Assembly: GCF_900313065.1 (NCBI RefSeq)
Contig: NZ_OMPU01000005.1
Coordinates: 124,888 to 188,887, forward strand
Length of the DNA: 64,000 nt
DNA from: Kiloniella sp. EL199
Lineage (GTDB): Bacteria > Pseudomonadota > Alphaproteobacteria > Kiloniellales > Kiloniellaceae
Reading direction: 5' to 3'
Under the pieces are notes generated by a model. It had not been told where the DNA came from. It searched no databases and saw nothing but the letters and a program-made list of their open reading frames with translations. A program made the translations under genes and the position numbers. Shown piece by piece: positions 54,691-63,009 of this stretch (position 1 is the first letter of the stretch; each line of letters starts with the position of its first letter).

Positions 54691-56214
54691 ATGAATGCGC
54701 AACCAAATATTTTAATCATCATGGTTGACCAGTTGAACGGAACATTATTTCCGGATGGACCAGCTGGTTTTCTTCACGCTCCGCATCTTAAAGCCTTGGC
54801 CCAAAAATCTATGCGTTTTCAAAATAACTATACGGCAAGTCCTCTTTGTGCGCCGGGACGTGCGTCATTTATGGCGGGGCAATTGCCTTCGAGAACAAGA
54901 GTTTATGATAATGCGGCTGAATATGCGTCAGATATTCCAACCTATGCGCATCACCTGCGACGGGCAGGGTATTACACCTGTTTGAGCGGGAAGATGCATT
55001 TTGTCGGGCCGGATCAGTTGCATGGTTTTGAGGATCGTTTGACGACCGATATCTATCCGGCTGACTTTGGCTGGACACCTGATTATCGAAAGCCCGGCGA
55101 GCGAATTGACTGGTGGTATCATAACCTTGGCTCTGTGACGGAAGCTGGAGTGGCTGAAATAAGCAACCAGATGGAATATGATGATGAAGTCGCGTTCCAC
55201 GCTCAACAAAAACTGTATCAACTTGCTCGAGAACAAGATGGTGAAAGGCGTCCCTGGTGCTTAACTGTTAGTTTCACACACCCCCATGATCCCTATGTTG
55301 CTCGTCGTGAATTTTGGGATCTTTACAATGATTGTGAATACTTGGAACCAACGGTTAAGCAAATTGCCTTTGATGATCAGGATCCACATTCTCAACGCAT
55401 ATATCTTGCGAATGATTATGAGAACTTCGATATCAAGCCTGAGTATGTAAAGCGATCACGCCAAGCATATTTTGCGAATATCTCCTATCTTGATCAAAAA
55501 GTAGGCGAGCTTGTCAGTGTTCTTGATCGTTGTCGGATGCGTGATGATACCATTATTGTTTTTTGTTCTGATCATGGGGATATGTTGGGCGAGCGCGGAC
55601 TGTGGTTCAAGATGAATTTCTTCGAGGGTTCGGCGCGTGTTCCCTTGATGATTTCTGTGCCAAAAGGCAAAACAGGCTTGGTAAAAGCACCGGTTTCAAA
55701 CCTTGATGTTGTTCCAACCCTTGCCGATCTTGCTGGTGTTGATCTAAGTCAGGTTGAACCATGGACAGATGGCGAAAGTCTGATTCCCTTGATGAACGGG
55801 GGGACGCGCAATAATCCGGTTTATATGGAATATGCGGCTGAAGGGTCTTATGCACCGTTGGTTTCTGTTCGTGAGGAAAAATACAAATTCATCCATTGCG
55901 AATTGGACCCGCCCCAACTCTTTGACTTGGAAGAAGATCCCAACGAGATAATAAATCTGGCTGAGGACAATCGCTATTCAAGTTTGGTTGAACAATTCAT
56001 CATGAAAGTCAGAAATAGATGGGACATGGCTTTGTTTGATACGCAGGTACGAGAGAGTCAGGCACGTCGCTGGGTTGTCTATGAAGCTTTGCGAAACGGA
56101 GGGTATTTCCCATGGGATTTCCAACCCTTGCAAAAAGCATCAGAGCGATACATGCGCAATCATATGGATTTGAATATCCTTGAGGAAAGTGCCCGCTTTC
56201 CTCGTGGGGAATAA
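54691..56214 (+). CDS. betC: choline-sulfatase
   Basis: BetC hydrolyses choline-O-sulfate to choline and sulfate. The 507-residue cytoplasmic enzyme has the sulfatase motif LCAPGRASFMAG, whose Cys is converted to formylglycine (C-x-x-x-R). Metal-binding D12 sits in IIMVDQLN, and CSDHGDMLGERGLWFKMN carries the second metal-site Asp and His. The C-terminal domain is the long choline-sulfatase type (NHMDLNILEESARFPR). There is no signal peptide. A GAGGAT site precedes the ATG. The choline oxidation genes betAB are not adjacent, so the product must be handled by enzymes elsewhere. Confidence 0.94.
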   Translation: MNAQPNILIIMVDQLNGTLFPDGPAGFLHAPHLKALAQKSMRFQNNYTASPLCAPGRASFMAGQLPSRTRVYDNAAEYASDIPTYAHHLRRAGYYTCLSGKMHFVGPDQLHGFEDRLTTDIYPADFGWTPDYRKPGERIDWWYHNLGSVTEAGVAEISNQMEYDDEVAFHAQQKLYQLAREQDGERRPWCLTVSFTHPHDPYVARREFWDLYNDCEYLEPTVKQIAFDDQDPHSQRIYLANDYENFDIKPEYVKRSRQAYFANISYLDQKVGELVSVLDRCRMRDDTIIVFCSDHGDMLGERGLWFKMNFFEGSARVPLMISVPKGKTGLVKAPVSNLDVVPTLADLAGVDLSQVEPWTDGESLIPLMNGGTRNNPVYMEYAAEGSYAPLVSVREEKYKFIHCELDPPQLFDLEEDPNEIINLAEDNRYSSLVEQFIMKVRNRWDMALFDTQVRESQARRWVVYEALRNGGYFPWDFQPLQKASERYMRNHMDLNILEESARFPRGE

Positions 56215-56466
56215 TATGTCGAAAACCTGACAAGTGTGTAGATTTGAATTCCACTTATAGTGATTAAATCTATACGTAACGGTATAGTAGAGTTAAGAAA
56301 AGTATAACATTTTTTGAAATGAGTGTTTTTCCTGCCGCAGATTGAGTTAATGCTTAAAACAACTATAGGTCGCAATTATCTTCATGGTTTGTTTATATTC
56401 TCCTAGATAAAATAGAACCATGCTTTTCCACATTGCCAATGATTGCACAGGGATCAGGGGGAGTTA

Positions 56467-57366
56467 ATGAATTCGAGTGATTCTAGGATACTTTTGATCG
56501 AGCCGGATGAGAGTTCTCAAAATGAGATCTTAAGTTTTTTGAATGAAAAAAAATTTGATGTTGTCTGTTCTTTAGAGCCAGACACAGTTCTTTTTTCTAA
56601 AGAGTCTGGGGCTTCTCCTATAGGATTAATTCTCATCTCCGATAGCTATGATCGAGAGTCATTATCAGAATCGTCCCTTGTGTTGGGCGCGCCGCAAAAA
56701 TTACCCCATCAAATTCCTATTGTAGTGATGACAGAGATTGAGAGTCGTAAGTCTCCGTTGGAAGTGGTTGTTCACAACTGGTTTCATACGATTGCAAAAC
56801 CCTGCGATATGGAAATTTTATATTCTGTAACCTGCGCTGCGATTAACCAGTTTAATCATGTTAAGAGTTTACTGAATGAGATAGAAACCCGTTCATCGGC
56901 TATAGGATTGATTACGTCTGGAACTTTTGAGTTTCGGACAATGAAGGAAGCTCGTAACTTAACAACAATGTTGAGTCTGGCCTGTCCCGGAGCTGACGGG
57001 ATTGTTATTGGTTTAAACGAACTGCTTCACAATGCTGTCGAACATGGTAATCTGGAAATCGGCTACGATCTTAAAACTGAGCTTGTTGAAACAGGGCGCT
57101 TGTATGACGAGATACAGAATCGCCTTGCAAGTGGTCTCTATAGTGATCGGTTTGTTAAGGTCGAATTTAAACGTAGTGATCAGGAAGTTGTCTTTACTGT
57201 TGAAGATCAGGGAAACGGGTTCAACTGGCGCAAGTATTTGACAATTGATGACGAACGTATTCGATCCAATCATGGGCGGGGTATAGCACTGGCAAAGATG
57301 ATGGCTTTTACCGAACTTGATTATAATGAAAAGGGTAATAAAGCTACGGCCAGAATTGCACTTTAA
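56467..57366 (+). CDS. pseudo-receiver fused to RsbW-type ATPase/serine kinase
   Basis: From ATG 56467, after AGGGGGAG, the protein is 299 residues. The N-terminal ~125 residues have the receiver fold (acidic EPDE at 12-15, KP at 111-112), but the usual phospho-acceptor Asp position is Ser58 (GLILISD; D59 is one off), so it is likely a pseudo-receiver. Residues about 150-299 are an RsbW/SpoIIAB-like ATPase: N-box NELLHNAVEHGN (184-195), G1 VEDQGNGF (245-252) and NHGRGIALAK. Such kinases phosphorylate STAS antagonists. It converges on the receiver-phosphatase gene and the STAS gene lies just beyond, which gives the three parts of a partner switch. Confidence 0.85.
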   Translation: MNSSDSRILLIEPDESSQNEILSFLNEKKFDVVCSLEPDTVLFSKESGASPIGLILISDSYDRESLSESSLVLGAPQKLPHQIPIVVMTEIESRKSPLEVVVHNWFHTIAKPCDMEILYSVTCAAINQFNHVKSLLNEIETRSSAIGLITSGTFEFRTMKEARNLTTMLSLACPGADGIVIGLNELLHNAVEHGNLEIGYDLKTELVETGRLYDEIQNRLASGLYSDRFVKVEFKRSDQEVVFTVEDQGNGFNWRKYLTIDDERIRSNHGRGIALAKMMAFTELDYNEKGNKATARIAL

Positions 57367-57419
57367 GCCTTTGCGTTTACAGGGGGAGTGATCTGGTTGT
57401 TGTCTGTGCACCGAGCTAT

Positions 57420-58619
57420 CTAAAGATAATCAAAGCTGATCGCGGTTAAATCATCCCTTAGATCGTCTCCACCATTTTCAAAGAAAGCCATGATCAATTG
57501 ATCAAGCAACTGTGGGTTTGGTTGGGCATTGGTTAAATCCTTTACCCATTCTATAAGCTCATCACCTTCAAGGAGGGTGCCGTCGTTGAGTTTTGTCTCG
57601 ACCAGAGCATCGCTAAAGGAAAACAGGAAATGATCAGGGGTGAAGGGGATTGTTTTCAGATCATAAGTCGCTGATTTACTGATCCCGAGCGGAAGTCCGG
57701 TTGTATCCAAATATTGTAACTCTGCCGGTTTTGACCATTCGCCATAGATGGGTGGAGGAGCTGCTGCCCCTGCATAACTCAGCATTTTCTTTTCAGGACA
57801 AATTAAGCCGATTATCATCGTTGCGTATTGACCTGTTGGTAGCATGTCACAAAGACTTTGATTGATCTTGGAAAGTAAAGCACTTGGTTTTTGCCAGGCT
57901 TCTCCGACATTGAACAGGAGTGTGTGTAGCCTGATCGTGTTTAATGCTGCAACTACCCCGTGTCCTGAGAAGTCAGTGACATAAAATCCAACAGAGCCGT
58001 TTTTTAAAATATGCACTCCCCAGAAATCGCCGCCTAGCTCTGAAGAAGGCTGACACATGGAAGAGATATGTAGCCCTGTTTTTGATCGAATATCATCAAG
58101 ATATTTTTGTGAAGGTAAGATATTTTGCTGAACATCCTTTGCTGTCGAAAGCTCGTCAGCAACCCGAATGCGGTATTTTTCTCTTTTTTCTGTTAGTATC
58201 AGGTTTTTCAAATGCAATTTTGTGCGTATGACAAGCTCTAGTGCGTTTATCGGCTTTGTGACCAGATCGCTTGCCCCTGCTGCAAAAGCCTTGAGGCGTT
58301 CTTCGTTATCATTCATTGCGGTTTGAATGATAATAGGAATGGATGCGGTGTCTTCAATTTCCCGAACCAGACGACAGACTTTCATGCCGTCCATAATCGG
58401 CATCATGAGATCCAGAATAATTATGTCAGGAGGATTGGCCGCAACTTTGAGCATGGCTTCCTGACCATTTTCAGCTTGTTGAATGTTATTGAATCCGGCT
58501 TTACGTAAAATACTGGCAATGACATCGCGCAATGACTTGGCATCGTCGACAACCAAAATTTGCCGATTTGCGATGGCTTCAAAAGGTATATCGTTTGAAT
58601 CTTTCCCGATGCTAGTCAT
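57420..58619 (-). CDS. response regulator with PP2C (RsbU/SpoIIE) phosphatase domain
   Basis: A 399-residue cytoplasmic protein. The receiver domain lies at about 20-135, with D70 in IIILDLMMP as phospho-acceptor and K in LVTKPI. A coiled-coil linker (about 140-170) leads to the SpoIIE-type PP2C domain, with metal-binding Asp in SSELGGDFWG and VTDFSGHGVVAAL. These proteins dephosphorylate a Ser-phosphorylated STAS protein when the receiver is phosphorylated. The STAS gene is 69 bases upstream in the same direction. Input would come from a CheA or another kinase; none is in this part of the window. AAGGGG precedes ATG 58619. Confidence 0.93.
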   Translation of the reverse strand: MTSIGKDSNDIPFEAIANRQILVVDDAKSLRDVIASILRKAGFNNIQQAENGQEAMLKVAANPPDIIILDLMMPIMDGMKVCRLVREIEDTASIPIIIQTAMNDNEERLKAFAAGASDLVTKPINALELVIRTKLHLKNLILTEKREKYRIRVADELSTAKDVQQNILPSQKYLDDIRSKTGLHISSMCQPSSELGGDFWGVHILKNGSVGFYVTDFSGHGVVAALNTIRLHTLLFNVGEAWQKPSALLSKINQSLCDMLPTGQYATMIIGLICPEKKMLSYAGAAAPPPIYGEWSKPAELQYLDTTGLPLGISKSATYDLKTIPFTPDHFLFSFSDALVETKLNDGTLLEGDELIEWVKDLTNAQPNPQLLDQLIMAFFENGGDDLRDDLTAISFDYL

Positions 58620-58688
58620 TCAACCCCTTAGTTTTGTTCTCGTATGTGATCGTATAACAAAATGTTGAATAGTTGTTTAATCGATCTG

Positions 58689-58997
58689 TTAATCTTTGAT
58701 GATGGTCACAATGGTTCCCAGCTTTGCGAGAGTAAACATTTTCTCAACTTTTTCACGAGGGTTGCTGATAGAGAATCGCCAACCTTCTTCTCTGGCTCTT
58801 TCTTGTGCAACCAAAAACATACCAAGGCCAGCTGAATCGATATATTCTATATCAGCTAAATCTATCTGAATCGATTTGGCGCCTGTTTTTACCGCTTCAT
58901 CAATCATGCCACGAAAGGCAGGGTGATCGTTGAAGGTAAATTCTCCTGTAAGCATACATTTCAAGAGTGTCCCGTCTGATGAAAATGCATAGTCCAT
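58689..58997 (-). CDS. STAS domain anti-sigma factor antagonist
   Basis: A single STAS domain of 102 residues, with S55 in YIDSAGLGMFL at the position phosphorylated by RsbW-type kinases. The fold signature runs from TGEFTFNDH through IQIDLADIEY to KVEKMFTLAKL. It lies 23 bases after the MCP-like gene and 69 before the phosphatase gene, so a chemoreceptor, the switch protein and its phosphatase appear to be in one transcript. Target could be an anti-sigma factor or, as in some chemosensory systems, another signalling protein. Confidence 0.93.
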   Translation of the reverse strand: MDYAFSSDGTLLKCMLTGEFTFNDHPAFRGMIDEAVKTGAKSIQIDLADIEYIDSAGLGMFLVAQERAREEGWRFSISNPREKVEKMFTLAKLGTIVTIIKD

Positions 58998-59020
58998 TTC
59001 TTTATTAGCCTTCTTGCCAG

Positions 59021-60214
59021 TTAAAATAATTCAATGTCATCCTCGTTTGTATCCATAGAGGAGACAGCTTCGACAACAGGTTCTCCTTCTTCTGTCTCAT
59101 CATATAGGGCATGCATAATAAATCGTTCACGCATCTCTCCAAGATGGAAACCATTAATAAGTTGATTGAGCCATTCGCGATCAAGCTCTGGCGTAATGTG
59201 TTCCCCGACTTGTTCTTCGGTCTTTGCTTTCATTTCATCGCCGGCTTCGGACAAGATGTTGAGAGCATCTAGAATATTACCAAGGCGTTGGCTGGTTCTG
59301 TCCTGAAATTGAATGCCCGTGATCATTTCTGAGACCTTTTGAGTCATGTTGTCCGAGTTATCAGCTGAATTCTCGATTGACTTACTAAAAGCTTTGTTCC
59401 GGGCCATGAGGCACCCCATAATTTTTTCGATTTTTTCTTTGGCGAGGATGTTTTCGGTCATATCAACTGATGTAACTTCTTTAAGGTTGTCCTGACTTTT
59501 TGCCAAAGCTTTTGATACATCGGAAATTTCTTGCCTTATTTGCCCGGATAGATTGTTGATGGTATTTGAAAGTTCACGGACGCCATCCGCAACAACTGAG
59601 AAACCTGCACCTGCATCCCCGGCGCGCATAGCTTCTATTTTTGCATTGAGTGCCAAAAGATTTGTTTGTTTGGTGACTGTTTCGATGTCGGTCACTCTTG
59701 CCTCTACTTTTTCGACGTTTCCATAAAGATCAGACATCGCGTAGGCCATAGACATACCATGTTTCGATACATGCAAAATTTGTTCAACAACACTGCCTAT
59801 GGACCCTTCCATAACATGTAGAACATCTGTTAACGTGATTTTCTTGTCATCGACGATGACGGTCCCGGCTGTTTCTATAATGGATTTCAGTTCTTCGGCC
59901 TGGTTGCGAGAGAAAGTTGCTAAATCCCGGAAGTTTTTTGACAAATCATCTGTCGAAGTTTCGATCAGTTCGGATGCAACCTCTACTTCTTTGGTCAGGG
60001 CTTTAAAGGTTCTTTTTTGAACATCGGATAATCCTACCCACAAAGTTAGAAGATCATGCATTCCTTCGTTACTGCCAATCGGGGGGGCACCAGGAATAAC
60101 AGGAAGGCTGTGGTCAACCTGATCATCCTGTGAAGGAAGAGCATTGTTTTCTATTTCTTGCATATCCTCTTCCTCTGTCGGGTCATAGGTGTTGGTTTGA
60201 GCTACCATAGCCAT
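59021..60214 (-). CDS. cytoplasmic MCP-like protein
   Basis: A 397-residue protein without membrane segments or a recognisable sensor domain. The acidic N-terminus (about 1-50) is followed by a long helical region. The signalling hairpin tip is TKQTNLLALNAKIEAMRAGD then AGAGFSVVADGVRELS (about 195-230), a divergent MCP tip (K-I-E-A-M replaces A-V-E-A-A, G-A-G-F-S replaces G-K-G-F-A). The C-terminal third has QFQDRTSQRLGNILDALN and the end is EDDIELF. The ribosome site AGGAGA is strong. It sits between cheB and the STAS gene and may be a soluble signal-input or adaptor protein of this cluster. Confidence 0.88.
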   Translation of the reverse strand: MAMVAQTNTYDPTEEEDMQEIENNALPSQDDQVDHSLPVIPGAPPIGSNEGMHDLLTLWVGLSDVQKRTFKALTKEVEVASELIETSTDDLSKNFRDLATFSRNQAEELKSIIETAGTVIVDDKKITLTDVLHVMEGSIGSVVEQILHVSKHGMSMAYAMSDLYGNVEKVEARVTDIETVTKQTNLLALNAKIEAMRAGDAGAGFSVVADGVRELSNTINNLSGQIRQEISDVSKALAKSQDNLKEVTSVDMTENILAKEKIEKIMGCLMARNKAFSKSIENSADNSDNMTQKVSEMITGIQFQDRTSQRLGNILDALNILSEAGDEMKAKTEEQVGEHITPELDREWLNQLINGFHLGEMRERFIMHALYDETEEGEPVVEAVSSMDTNEDDIELF

Positions 60215-60289
60215 TTAATTTCTCCTTGCGATGCGAGGATGACCCCTCACGTTCTTTGATGTGTTCCGTAATGACCGGAAACATCTGTA

Positions 60290-61357
60290 TTAGACGCGTA
60301 TATGACGCTCCTTTGCACTGCCACAGGCATTCAACATAGCTTCGGCCATTTTACTGATAGGCAGCTGGTTTTCGACAGCACCCACATCATATGCTGCTTT
60401 GGGCATGCCATAGACGACACAGGATCCTTCGTCTTGCCCGAATGTTTTCGCGCCAGCTTTTCGCATTTCAAGCATACCGAGTGCGCCGTCCTTGCCCATG
60501 CCGGTTAAAATAACGCCAACAGCATCTTTACCTGCGGCATCACAAGTAGAACTGAAGAGAACATCAACTGATGGCTTGTGGCCTGACACGGGGGCATCAT
60601 CTGTTAATTGACAGAGATAATTCGCACCGGACCGTTTAAGCCTCAGATGTTTCCCGCCAGGAGCTATATAAACATGCCCGGGTAACACTCGTTCACCGTG
60701 TTTTGCTTCACTTACAGAAACGGCGGAAATTTTGTTTAGACGTTCAGCAAAGGTTTGAGTGAATTTTTCCGGCATGTGTTGTGTCACAAGAACGGCGGGG
60801 CTATTGGCTGGCAGGTCTTTGATCACGACACGTAATGCTTCAACGCCACCGGTTGAGGCGCCGATTGATATTATTTTCTCTGTGGTTGAAAATTTAATCC
60901 TTGATAGAGCGCTGGAACTTTCCGAGGAGTTGTCGTGTCGTTCCAGTGTCTGAACTTTTGCCCGAGCTGCTGTTTTTACTTTGTAAATCAACTCATCTGC
61001 TCGGTTTTCTATGCCACGTTTCATATCCAGTTGCGGCTTGGGAAAGAAATCAACAGCCCCGAGCTCCAAAGCATTCATAGTTGCTTCGGCACCTTTTTGC
61101 GTAAGGGACGAGACCATGACTACCGGCATGGGACGAAGGGTCATAATCTTTTCCAGAAAAGAGAGGCCGTCCATTTTTGGCATTTCAATGTCGAGTGTGA
61201 TGACATCGGGTAGTAACTGTTTAATCATTTCTCGAGCCAGAAAAGGATCTGGCGCAGAACCAACAACATTAATTGACGGGTCCTGTGATAACAGGCTTTT
61301 CAAAAGCTCTCTCATAAGAGCTGAGTCATCAACAATAAGGACTTTTATCGGAGTCAA
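60290..61357 (-). CDS. cheB: chemotaxis protein-glutamate methylesterase/deamidase
   Basis: CheB removes methyl groups from receptors. The start TTG 61357 is preferred: AGGA lies 7 bases upstream and the protein then begins TPIKVLIVDDSALMRELL as in relatives. TTG 61387 would overlap cheD by 17 bases and add ten unlike residues. The receiver domain has D in VITLDIEMPKMDGL (residue about 57). The catalytic domain has the SIGASTGGVEALRVV Ser, the THMPEKFT-type His (VTQHMPEKFTQTF) and GVILTGMGKDGALGM with the Asp. The length is 355 residues. It is third in the leftward run cheR-cheD-cheB. Confidence 0.95.
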   Translation of the reverse strand: MTPIKVLIVDDSALMRELLKSLLSQDPSINVVGSAPDPFLAREMIKQLLPDVITLDIEMPKMDGLSFLEKIMTLRPMPVVMVSSLTQKGAEATMNALELGAVDFFPKPQLDMKRGIENRADELIYKVKTAARAKVQTLERHDNSSESSSALSRIKFSTTEKIISIGASTGGVEALRVVIKDLPANSPAVLVTQHMPEKFTQTFAERLNKISAVSVSEAKHGERVLPGHVYIAPGGKHLRLKRSGANYLCQLTDDAPVSGHKPSVDVLFSSTCDAAGKDAVGVILTGMGKDGALGMLEMRKAGAKTFGQDEGSCVVYGMPKAAYDVGAVENQLPISKMAEAMLNACGSAKERHIRV

Positions 61358-61370
61358 AATCAATTCCTGT

Positions 61371-62045
61371 TCAAAAGAGTTCAACACTGCCTTCTATTTC
61401 CTGATGGTTCAGGTTAGAGCTAAGCTTTCTTTCGCTTTGCATAACTTCTTCATCAAAGGCATGTGGAAGAAGCTTCATCTTCACGACACCAGTCTTTGGA
61501 AAGTAAATTACTTTCCGGGCTTGATTACCACCAAGGTGCTGAGACGATGGTGCCATGTGTTCGTTTTTTAAATATTGTTCAACGAATTGGACGTTTTTTG
61601 CACCAACCAGATTTGACGAATTGAGAACATGGCCTCCGCCAAAAAGTTTGATTTCCATACGGTTCTTTGCACCACCCATGGAAAGGATATCATTAAACAA
61701 AGTTTCCATGGCGTGATTACCATACCGCATTGCCGCGCTACTTCCGCCCCATTTTCCAGAATCGCTTTCCGGAAGCATGAAATGATTCATTCCACCCACA
61801 CCAAGCGCGGTATCGCGAATACATGCGCTGACACAGGATCCCAGGGTGGTGACAAGCATTTCATCATGTCTCGAGGTTACGTAATGGGTGCCGGGCATTA
61901 TTTTTACAGCGTAGTGTTTAAATCGCGGGTCAAAGAACCTGTTTGGCTCTCCTTCATGAGGGTGTTGCAGATCTGTATCGTCCGAATAAAAATGATCAGG
62001 AACGTTGCGAGTTGGAGGACTTTTATGTTCTGCCATTGTGGTCAT
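61371..62045 (-). CDS. cheD: chemoreceptor glutamine deamidase CheD
   Basis: CheD deamidates receptor glutamines and in some species interacts with CheC or CheY. The 224-residue protein has the catalytic Cys in TTLGSCVSACIRD and the following His in GGMNHFMLPE. The third segment KLFGGGHVLNSSNLVGAKN also fits the family. A ~45-residue acidic/His-rich N-terminal extension precedes the fold. The C-terminus reads EGSVELF, similar to that of the MCP-like protein two genes downstream. Its ribosome site AGGAGG is formed by the last two sense codons of cheR. Confidence 0.95.
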   Translation of the reverse strand: MTTMAEHKSPPTRNVPDHFYSDDTDLQHPHEGEPNRFFDPRFKHYAVKIMPGTHYVTSRHDEMLVTTLGSCVSACIRDTALGVGGMNHFMLPESDSGKWGGSSAAMRYGNHAMETLFNDILSMGGAKNRMEIKLFGGGHVLNSSNLVGAKNVQFVEQYLKNEHMAPSSQHLGGNQARKVIYFPKTGVVKMKLLPHAFDEEVMQSERKLSSNLNHQEIEGSVELF

Positions 62046-62056
62046 TCTTACCTCCT
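62043..62056 (-). promoter_or_regulatory. cheD ribosome site embedded in the cheR stop region
   Basis: Reading leftward: AGG AGG TAA GA ATG. The last two Arg codons of cheR (62056-62051) form a perfect AGGAGG, the cheR stop follows, and the cheD ATG begins 5 bases after the AGGAGG. Tight translational coupling of the two receptor-modifying enzymes is expected. Confidence 0.85.
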
Positions 62057-62953
62057 CTGATCATTTCGTTGGTAGATTGTTTTACCGATTAACTTAAGTT
62101 GAGTTTCCTCAATGGGCAGGCTCTCGGAATGGCCGATATATAGCCAACTGTCTGATCGCAACATTTCTGAATAACGTTTACCCAGAGAGACTTTCGTCGA
62201 TGTATCGAAATAAATCATGACGTTACGGCAAAAGATGGCGTCAAAAGGGCCCTTCATTGGCCATTTTTCTAACAAATTCAGCTGTTTGAAGGTGATCAGT
62301 TTACGCAGATCCTGGCTCATTTTAATCTGAGTATCGGAAAGTTTTTCTGTATAGCGTGACCGAAATTTGGCAGGTAAATTTTCGATTGACTTTTTATTGT
62401 ACACGCCAGCCATACCAGTTTGTAACATGCTAGTGTCAAGATCTGTCGCCAATACCCGAATATCTATAGGTGCTGCTTTTTTCAGAAGCTCATTCATTAT
62501 AATGGCAATGGAATATGGTTCTTCGCCAGAGGAACATCCCGCAGACCAAATTCTTAAACGGCGCTCTTCGCCTCTGTTTGTTTGCGCCTGAACGATATCG
62601 GAACAGGCATCAAAAAGGTGTTTGAAGTGGTGTGATTCTCGGAAAAATTTAGTAAGATTTGTTGTTATTGCATTTATCAACAGACCTGTTTCTTCAGAAC
62701 CATTGTTGCTGTTCAGGTACTGGAGATATTCTTTAAACGAAGGGATCTTCAGTTTGCGTAATCGGCGCGCAAGACGTCCGTAAACCATATCCTTTTTATT
62801 TTTGTTTAAAACGATACCGGCTCTTTCGTACACCATATTGGACAAGATTTTAAACTCGTCATCCGAGAAAGGGAACTCACGCTCTTGTCCCGCGCCTGGT
62901 GGACTGACTTTTCTTCTTCCAGCTTGTGTCGAAGCAAGTGCAGAGGCGCTCAT
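62048..62953 (-). CDS. cheR: chemotaxis protein methyltransferase
   Basis: CheR methylates receptor glutamates with S-adenosylmethionine. The 301-residue protein has the N-terminal helical domain (VYERAGIVLNKNKKDMVYGR, LRKLKIPSFKEYLQYL) and the SAM-binding domain with RLRIWSAGCSSGEEPYSIA, VLATDLDTSMLQ, FDAIFCRNVMIYFD and YIGHSESL. About 25 N-terminal residues (SASALASTQAGRRKV) are an additional unconserved lead. The domain contains the beta subdomain of the type that binds receptor pentapeptides (around LPAKFRSRYTEKLS). It follows the transmembrane-type MCP gene at the right edge by 57 bases. Confidence 0.95.
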   Translation of the reverse strand: MSASALASTQAGRRKVSPPGAGQEREFPFSDDEFKILSNMVYERAGIVLNKNKKDMVYGRLARRLRKLKIPSFKEYLQYLNSNNGSEETGLLINAITTNLTKFFRESHHFKHLFDACSDIVQAQTNRGEERRLRIWSAGCSSGEEPYSIAIIMNELLKKAAPIDIRVLATDLDTSMLQTGMAGVYNKKSIENLPAKFRSRYTEKLSDTQIKMSQDLRKLITFKQLNLLEKWPMKGPFDAIFCRNVMIYFDTSTKVSLGKRYSEMLRSDSWLYIGHSESLPIEETQLKLIGKTIYQRNDQRR

Positions 62954-63009
62954 AATTTCATAATCCAGTTTAGTTTAAGAGTGTAGGTTTCCATTTACAT
63001 TTTGCTCGC

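Noticed and set aside
61358..61387. cheB start at TTG 61387 overlapping cheD
   Set aside because: It would add ten residues not seen in CheB, while TTG 61357 has AGGA at a normal distance and the family N-terminus.
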